This document shows positions 22,299-26,404 of a stretch of 26,404 bases of DNA, in pieces (position 1 is the stretch's first letter; every line of letters begins with the position of its first letter). The DNA comes from an uncultured Clostridia bacterium (GTDB lineage Bacteria; Bacillota; Clostridia; Christensenellales; Borkfalkiaceae). The DNA lies in NCBI GenBank assembly GCA_947627125.1, contig CANQUY010000007.1:1-26404 (forward strand). The letters are read 5' to 3'. The position numbers were made by a program, and so were the translations under genes. The notes beneath the pieces were generated by a model. It was not told where the DNA came from, ran no database searches, and saw only the letters and a list, made by a program, of their open reading frames with translations.

Positions 22299-23804
22299 TT
22301 ATCTCTCGGGGTCAAAGTCCGCCACTCCGCTGCCGTGCGTTCCGAAAAAGTAGCAATCAACGATTACCCCATCATTTTTATTGTTTGTAATTTCGCTGAA
22401 TGTTGCCCAGCTCGAGTGCAAAATAGAATACGGAAACGCTGTATTCAGATCGGAATTCTCAAACGAGCAATTTTTGACCGTCCCGTAATTCACCCCCGCG
22501 ATCCCGCCGATATATACCGAGTCTTTATAATTATGCTCATATCCATTATCACTAAAATACAGATACGTTTCAACTGCATGACAATTTTCGATTGTTCCGG
22601 AATTGTCGTCTACAAATGCTCCCATGCTTCCGGAGGAACCCTCACCATAGATAATACAGTGGTCCAAATTTAAATTTTTGATCGTTCCACTGTTCGAACT
22701 GAAAACACCTCGAGAGCTATTAGAAACCCCATTGATCAATTTATGGCCCTGTCCGTCAAACAAATCTCCTCCGCCTATGCCGAGCTGGGGGATCGTTTCC
22801 CCATTGAAATCAATATCGTTGTCAAGATAATAATAGATTTTCCTTTCACCCAATTTATTACCTAATAATCGGGTATCATATATTGCATTGAAATCCGAAA
22901 CATTCTTGATATGCACCTCAAATGGAGGCACAGCGGCAGTAAAAGGCAAAACGGACGATGCGATCATAGCCACAACCAAAATAAAATTTGAAATTCCTTG
23001 CGAAATTCCGTGTTGGGCGCAATTTCCGCCCCTGCCGACGATCAACAGAATCCCTTCCGCGATCATAAATGCAGCATTTATGCCCATTACGCTAAAGAAA
23101 GAGAAAAATATATCAAATCCTAATATTTCCAAACCATGAAGCAAAACAAAGGGGGAAACAAAAAGCATAAAAGAGCAAAATAAAAACGGAATTGCCGGCA
23201 AGAGATATAGGGCAGATGGCCCAAACTGAAAAATTCCTTTTTCCAACGAGGACCATTTTTCATAACTTGGCGCACTGTTCAAGTAGGAAAAATAAAAAAT
23301 CGCGGCAAAATGGATCGCGGCAGTTGAACACGCCAGCCACATAGTATTTACAAGTATTCGCCCACCATCACTTTCGATAATCCCACCCAATATGCAACCG
23401 ACATGCGTAGCACCGGGAATAAAGAGAAAAAGTATACAAAAAAAACATGCAATATCAATTCTTGTGTCTTCAATAAAATCCTTTATCTTTTTGCTCCCGA
23501 TGTCCCCTATGATGCCGTGTGCAAGATTCGCTCCGCTCCACAAAAACAGCATAAATGGAATGGCCGCAGACAGATAGGAAACGCCGAAAAAGACCCCTAT
23601 GCTGATTGCAAACGTTATGACCATTGAAATAATTGCAAGGATCCAAATTTTTCGCGGATACATCCAATCGCCGTTATCCCTAAATACACACAGTGACGTT
23701 AGCGATAAAATCGGCGGGACAAGCAAAAACGGATAGGCGATCCCGTATCCTTCATCGGGATCGTGTGACGGCTCTTTTACCTCAATTACTACATATGTTC
23801 CCAT
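22299..23804 (-). CDS. Polytopic membrane protein with C-terminal GLUG-like repeats
   Basis: The ATG at 23804 follows AAAGGAG and gives 501 aa; frames starting further upstream run through the promoter. About residues 15-320 contain roughly eight to nine hydrophobic helices (for example PFLLVPPILSLTSLCVF, FILVVAMIASSVLPFTAAVPP). The C-terminal third is a soluble beta-helix-like domain with GLUG-type repeats: GVFSSNSGTIKNLNLDHC, GAFVDDNSGTIENCHAV, GIAGVNYGTVKNCSF. GLUG repeats occur in adhesins and surface proteins; being fused to a polytopic membrane domain is unusual. The gene is less GC-rich than its neighbours (many AAA/ATT codons), suggesting acquisition. It is divergent from the XRE regulator and its promoter contains the regulator's likely operator. 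Confidence 0.87.
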   Translation of the reverse strand: MGTYVVIEVKEPSHDPDEGYGIAYPFLLVPPILSLTSLCVFRDNGDWMYPRKIWILAIISMVITFAISIGVFFGVSYLSAAIPFMLFLWSGANLAHGIIGDIGSKKIKDFIEDTRIDIACFFCILFLFIPGATHVGCILGGIIESDGGRILVNTMWLACSTAAIHFAAIFYFSYLNSAPSYEKWSSLEKGIFQFGPSALYLLPAIPFLFCSFMLFVSPFVLLHGLEILGFDIFFSFFSVMGINAAFMIAEGILLIVGRGGNCAQHGISQGISNFILVVAMIASSVLPFTAAVPPFEVHIKNVSDFNAIYDTRLLGNKLGERKIYYYLDNDIDFNGETIPQLGIGGGDLFDGQGHKLINGVSNSSRGVFSSNSGTIKNLNLDHCIIYGEGSSGSMGAFVDDNSGTIENCHAVETYLYFSDNGYEHNYKDSVYIGGIAGVNYGTVKNCSFENSDLNTAFPYSILHSSWATFSEITNNKNDGVIVDCYFFGTHGSGVADFDPER

Positions 23805-23835
23805 AGCTTTCTCCTTTGTTGTATTAACTAAGAAT

Positions 23836-23864
23836 ATTATAATCTTACAAATGTAAGAAGTCAA
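23836..23864 (-). promoter_or_regulatory. Promoter of the GLUG membrane protein with an operator filling its spacer
   Basis: Minus strand: TTGACT (23859-23864), a 17-nt spacer (23842-23858) and TATAAT (23836-23841). The 16-bp operator occupies all but one base of the spacer, so a bound repressor would exclude RNA polymerase. Confidence 0.85.
23843..23858. promoter_or_regulatory. Operator O1 of the XRE regulator
   Basis: TCTTACA-AA-TGTAAGA: perfect 7-bp arms around a 2-bp centre. The centre is exactly 30 bp from that of O2, three helical turns, so two dimers would bind on one face of the DNA. Confidence 0.78.
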
Positions 23865-23872
23865 GCATTTAT

Positions 23873-23888
23873 TCTTACTTTTGTGAGA
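23873..23888. promoter_or_regulatory. Operator O2 of the XRE regulator
   Basis: TCTTACT-TT-TGTGAGA matches O1 at most positions and has imperfect dyad symmetry. It lies 12 nt before the regulator's start codon, where binding would repress the regulator's own gene. Confidence 0.7.
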
Positions 23889-23900
23889 AAATAAAAACAA

Positions 23901-24110
23901 ATGGAGATGGAATTTAAAAATAATTTGAAATTTTTGAGGCAAGAACGGGGAATCGGGCAAGTGGAGCTCGCCAAAAATCTTGGCGTGAGCAAGGGGATCA
24001 TCAGCCTTTGGGAAAACGGGCTACGGGAGCCCAGCTTATCCTCGCTCGTGGCGATCGCCAAATTCTTTCATGTCAGTCTTGACGAACTTGTGGGATTCAA
24101 GGAACAATAG
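23901..24110 (+). CDS. XRE/Cro-CI family transcriptional repressor
   Basis: This 69-aa protein is a single helix-turn-helix domain: FKNNLKFLRQERG, IGQVELAKNLGVSKGIISLWENGLREPSLSSLVAIAKFFHVSLDELVGF. The recognition helix is VSKGIISLWENG. There is no sensor or protease domain, so it is a minimal Cro-like repressor. The start could be the ATG at 23901 or 23907; neither has a convincing ribosome site. Two matching inverted repeats in the 96-bp divergent gap are its probable operators, making it an autoregulated repressor of the membrane protein. A strong hairpin follows its stop. It is small enough to be a mobile-element-type immunity regulator, but no other mobile gene is adjacent. Confidence 0.92.
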   Translation: MEMEFKNNLKFLRQERGIGQVELAKNLGVSKGIISLWENGLREPSLSSLVAIAKFFHVSLDELVGFKEQ

Positions 24111-24124
24111 CCACATAAACCTCC

Positions 24125-24157
24125 GCCGCGCCGCCGAAAAATATTCGGCGGCGCGGC
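24125..24157 (+). terminator. Strong hairpin terminator after the XRE gene
   Basis: A perfect 14-bp stem GCCGCGCCGCCGAA / TTCGGCGGCGCGGC with loop AAATA, 15 nt after the stop codon. The following TTCTCATT tract is only moderately T-rich. It ends 6 nt before the -35 of the next promoter. Confidence 0.8.
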
Positions 24158-24163
24158 TTCTCA

Positions 24164-24192
24164 TTGACATTTTCAAAATTCCTTGCTATAAT
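24164..24192 (+). promoter_or_regulatory. Consensus promoter of the radical SAM gene; predicts a leaderless mRNA
   Basis: TTGACA (24164-24169), a 17-nt spacer and TATAAT (24187-24192) are perfect hexamers. The ATG at 24199 starts 6 nt later, at the expected first transcribed base, with no ribosome site. Confidence 0.9.
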
Positions 24193-24198
24193 CCAACC

Positions 24199-25047
24199 AT
24201 GCAGTGTTTTCTTTGCCCCGTGAAATGCGGGGCGGACAGAAGCGTACGGGCGGGCGCGTGCGGCGTGAAGGGCATTTCCGTCGCCAAGGCCTATCTTCAT
24301 CCCTTTGAGGAGCCCTTTCTCTCGCCCAACAAAAAAAGCGGGACGATCTTTTTTGCGGGGTGCTCTCTCCGCTGTATTTTCTGCCAGAATTATGAGGTTT
24401 CCCGTGCCGAAAAAGGCGAGGTTATGTGCGAAAAAACGCTCTCCGACCTCTTTCGTTCCCTCGAGGAACAGGGGGCGGAAAACATCGATCTCGTCACCGC
24501 CGACCACGTCATTCCCTATGTGGCGGAGGCACTCAAAATTTACCGTCCCCGCGTTCCCGTCATTCTCAACTCAGGCGGATACGTGACGGAGGAAGCGCTC
24601 GCCCTCATAGACCCGTTTATCGACATATATCTGCCCGATTTTAAGTTTTTTGACCCCCTTCTCGCGCAGAAATTCACGGGGCGGAAAGACTATCCCGAGG
24701 TCGCCGCCGCGGCCATCAAATTCATGGCGAAAAAGCCGTCCGTCTATCAAAACGGACAGCTCATGAGCGGCCTTGCGGTGCGGCACCTCGTTCTCCCCTC
24801 GCATACGGAGGACAGCAAGCGGGTACTCGACACGCTCAAGGGCATCATTCCCGCCGACGCGCCCCTCTCTATCATGCGGCAATACACGCCGATGGGCGAC
24901 ATCGAGGGCTTCCCCGAACTCAACCGCCGCGTGACGGACAGGGAGTACGAAAGGGTCGTAAACTACGCTATAAGTCTTGGATTTTTGAATCTTTACACGC
25001 AGGAGAAGTCCAGCGCAGACGAGAGATTTATTCCCGCTTGGGATTGA
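24199..25047 (+). CDS. Radical SAM protein of the PflX type (COG1313-like)
   Basis: This 282-aa protein carries the radical SAM cluster motif CSLRCIFCQN (Cys55, Cys59, Cys62; CX3CX2C) and an N-terminal Cys-rich segment (C3, C6, C10, C21: CFLCPVKCGADR, GACG) typical of PflX-like proteins, which resemble pyruvate formate-lyase activating enzyme. The SAM-binding barrel follows (ENIDLVTADHVIPY, VILNSGGYV, DIYLPDFKF, RHLVLPSHTEDS). It probably makes a 5'-deoxyadenosyl radical; the partner is unknown and no glycyl-radical enzyme is nearby. The start at 24199 is chosen because it begins the Cys-rich motif and follows the promoter; a start at 24070 would run through the XRE gene, terminator and promoter. 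Confidence 0.92.
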   Translation: MQCFLCPVKCGADRSVRAGACGVKGISVAKAYLHPFEEPFLSPNKKSGTIFFAGCSLRCIFCQNYEVSRAEKGEVMCEKTLSDLFRSLEEQGAENIDLVTADHVIPYVAEALKIYRPRVPVILNSGGYVTEEALALIDPFIDIYLPDFKFFDPLLAQKFTGRKDYPEVAAAAIKFMAKKPSVYQNGQLMSGLAVRHLVLPSHTEDSKRVLDTLKGIIPADAPLSIMRQYTPMGDIEGFPELNRRVTDREYERVVNYAISLGFLNLYTQEKSSADERFIPAWD

Positions 25048-25071
25048 GCTCCCTGCTCATTCTGAGCAACC

Positions 25072-25221
25072 CGCCGCGTCATTCTGAGAAACGGAGCAGG
25101 ACGAAAAAACGGGAACTAACCCGAAGAATCTCGCGGCGGGGGACCATAAAGCATGCGGCGAGATGCTTCGGTAGAACTTCCGTAGACTGCGTTCATGTTT
25201 ACGTTCTCAGCATGACGCCGC
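25072..25221. repeat. Complete inverted-pair repeat element
   Basis: An ATTC-type unit (CGCCGCG at 25072, CGCGGCG at 25138) and an inverted ATGC-type unit (GCGGCG at 25155, CGCCGC at 25221). It is the first of two neighbouring elements after the radical SAM gene. Confidence 0.9.
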
Positions 25222-25254
25222 ACACTGCGGTTCCAATCGTGTTGCCCTGTCCCG

Positions 25255-25406
25255 CGCCGCGTCATTCTGAGAAACGGAGTGTAAACGAAGTCATAAGGAT
25301 ATGAACCGAAGAATCTCGCGGGGCGAATACGGACACAATGCGGCGAGATGCTTCGGTAGAACTTCCGTAGACTGCGTTCATGTTTACGTTCTCAGCATGA
25401 CGCCGC
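25255..25406. repeat. Second complete inverted-pair repeat element
   Basis: An ATTC-type unit (25255-25323) and an inverted ATGC-type unit (25340-25406). The right unit is identical to that of the preceding element over about 68 nt, whereas the left units differ clearly. The end stems CGCCGCG/CGCGGGG carry one uncompensated mismatch. No gene lies in 25048-25428. Confidence 0.9.
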
Positions 25407-25428
25407 ACAACGGACAGTCCCAACCCCC

Positions 25429-25551
25429 TCACTCTCCCATGATTTCCGATTTCAGCCGCACAATTTTCCTTGTCAGCTTTGCGCAGTCGGCGGGCGGGGC
25501 GGCAGAGAGTTCCGCCTCCAAACGCCGCAGTTCTTCCAATTTTGTTCTCAT
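25429..25551 (-). CDS. Possible 40-aa helical small protein, divergent from the ABC-F gene
   Basis: An ATG-started frame beginning MRTKLEELRRLEAELSAAPP and ending KIVRLKSEIMGE, forming two charged heptad-like helices with Leu at regular spacing. The composition is protein-like. A -10-like AATACT ends 6 nt before the ATG, matching the leaderless spacing seen elsewhere in the window, but the -35 is poor. I do not recognise it. It could be a chance frame; the helical regularity and spacing are the only support. Confidence 0.42.
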   Translation of the reverse strand: MRTKLEELRRLEAELSAAPPADCAKLTRKIVRLKSEIMGE

Positions 25552-25581
25552 ATCCACAGTATTTCCCTCGGAGAAACACTT

Positions 25582-26397
25582 ATGCTCTTTTCCTTCGACA
25601 ACGTCACATACGGCTACATTGGCGAGCCCGTCATCGAGAACGTCACCTTTGAGCTCCACGAAAAGGAGCGCGTCGGCTTTTTGGGCGGCAACGGCGAGGG
25701 CAAGACGACCCTTTTGCGCCTCCTCATGGGGGAACTCCTTCCCGACAGCGGAAACATCCTCAAGAAAAACGGCCTCTGCATCGGCTATCTGGAACAGACG
25801 GGCGGGTTTGAAAGTTCCGCCACCGTCTACGCCGCCATGGAGGAGGTCTTTGAAGAGGACAAACATCTCCTCTCCCGTCTTGAGGAGGTGCAAAGGGAGA
25901 TGAGCGAGCAGAATGCCGACCTCCGCATTCTCTCTGCAAAGGCGGAGAGCCTGCAAAAACGCATTGCCGCCCGCGACAGCTATCATTTCCGCGTGAAGAT
26001 CGACACCGTCCTCGGCGGCATGGGGTTCCGCGATTTCTACAACCGTCCTATTCCTACCATGAGCGGGGGCGAAAAGACAAAACTCAAGCTCTGCCGCCTC
26101 CTTTTGGAGGAGCCCGAGCTCCTCGTTCTCGACGAGCCCACCAACCATCTCGACGTCAAGACCCTCTTTTGGCTGGAGGAATACCTCACTTCCTTCAAGG
26201 GAGCCCTCCTCGTCGTTTCCCACGACAGGTACTTTCTCGACCGTCTGACCTCCCGCACGCTGGAGCTCGAACACGGACGCCTCACTTCCTACAAGGGCAG
26301 CTACTCCCGCTATAAGGTGTTGAAGGCGGAGCGCGTCAAGGAACTTGAGCGGGAATACGAAAGGCAGCAGGAGGAGATCGCGAAGCTCAAGGACTAA
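25582..26397 (+). CDS. ABC-F family ATPase, apparently truncated by an in-frame stop near the window end
   Basis: ABC-F proteins have two ATPase domains joined by a linker and act at the ribosome rather than in membranes. Here the first domain is complete: Walker A GGNGEGKT (35-42), signature MSGGEKTKLKL (160-170), Walker B LDEPTNHLD (183-191) and switch SHDRYFLD (213-220). The linker then begins (YKGSYSRYKVLKAERVKELEREYERQQEEIAKLKD). The frame stops at TAA (26395-26397) after 271 residues, although ABC-F linkers usually continue with an aromatic residue then 'V(D/A)R', and the next codons in the same frame read Val-Asp. Family members are about 500-650 aa. The ATG follows CGGAGAAACACTT, a usable ribosome site. 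It could be a recent nonsense mutation, an assembly error or a real half-size protein; the window ends too soon to tell. Confidence 0.85.
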   Translation: MLFSFDNVTYGYIGEPVIENVTFELHEKERVGFLGGNGEGKTTLLRLLMGELLPDSGNILKKNGLCIGYLEQTGGFESSATVYAAMEEVFEEDKHLLSRLEEVQREMSEQNADLRILSAKAESLQKRIAARDSYHFRVKIDTVLGGMGFRDFYNRPIPTMSGGEKTKLKLCRLLLEEPELLVLDEPTNHLDVKTLFWLEEYLTSFKGALLVVSHDRYFLDRLTSRTLELEHGRLTSYKGSYSRYKVLKAERVKELEREYERQQEEIAKLKD

Positions 26398-26404
26398 GTG
26401 GACA

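Noticed and set aside
23805..23960. Longer N-terminus for the GLUG membrane protein
   Set aside because: It passes through the promoter, both operators and the start of the divergent regulator; the ATG at 23804 has AAAGGAG.
24070..24198. Longer N-terminus for the radical SAM protein
   Set aside because: It would overlap the XRE gene, its terminator and the consensus promoter; the Cys-rich family start is at 24199.

Overview
The window looks like a chromosomal segment of a moderately GC-rich Clostridia-type Bacillota, perhaps an uncultured gut lineage. The evidence is AGGAGG-type ribosome sites, TTGACA/TATAAT promoters, a consensus Gram-positive LexA box, a BioY biotin transporter, an LmrCD/BmrCD-like heterodimeric ABC exporter, a MurG-like glycosyltransferase, a PflX-type radical SAM protein and very many intergenic structured repeats. 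Taxonomy is inference only; there is no rRNA or ribosomal marker here.

Layout. 1-6100 (minus strand): a tailed-phage head module in the order terminase large subunit, small unknown protein, portal, scaffold, major capsid, unknown head-completion-like protein, and an unknown gene running off the left edge. The order recalls P22-like podoviruses. No integrase, lysis gene or attachment site is visible. 6154-7349: a small signal-peptide/TM protein (+) converges on an unknown 163-aa protein (-), possibly ArpU/sigma-region-4-like, whose upstream region carries a perfect LexA (SOS) box. 7956-11615: a large exported, membrane-anchored protein followed by a cytoplasmic GH43-like glycosidase. 12241-13278: MurG-like transferase. 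13613-14716 (-): CDF metal exporter. 15116-19115 (-): two overlapping half-ABC-exporter genes with complementary degenerate and canonical ATPase sites. 19516-20298: a 54-aa protein and bioY sharing a bidirectional terminator. 20889-22049 (-): metK. 22299-24110: a polytopic membrane protein with a GLUG-like tail (-), divergent from a small XRE repressor (+). 24199-25047: radical SAM protein. 25429-25551 (-): possible 40-aa protein. 25582-26397: ABC-F ATPase that ends at a suspicious in-frame stop at the window edge.

Three patterns cut across the genes. (1) Nearly every intergenic gap holds copies of a hairpin-forming repeat superfamily whose stem bases change in compensated pairs, usually arranged as inverted pairs (REPIN-like). 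A second structured repeat family lies inside the phage operon and has been absorbed in frame into the C-terminus of an ABC transporter. (2) Five genes with good -10 promoters have the start codon only 6-7 nt after the -10 hexamer and no Shine-Dalgarno sequence, predicting leaderless mRNAs, whereas operon-internal and phage genes have normal ribosome sites. (3) Two regulatory circuits can be read directly: a perfect SOS box upstream of the 163-aa gene, and an XRE operator that fills the 17-bp promoter spacer of the divergent membrane-protein gene.
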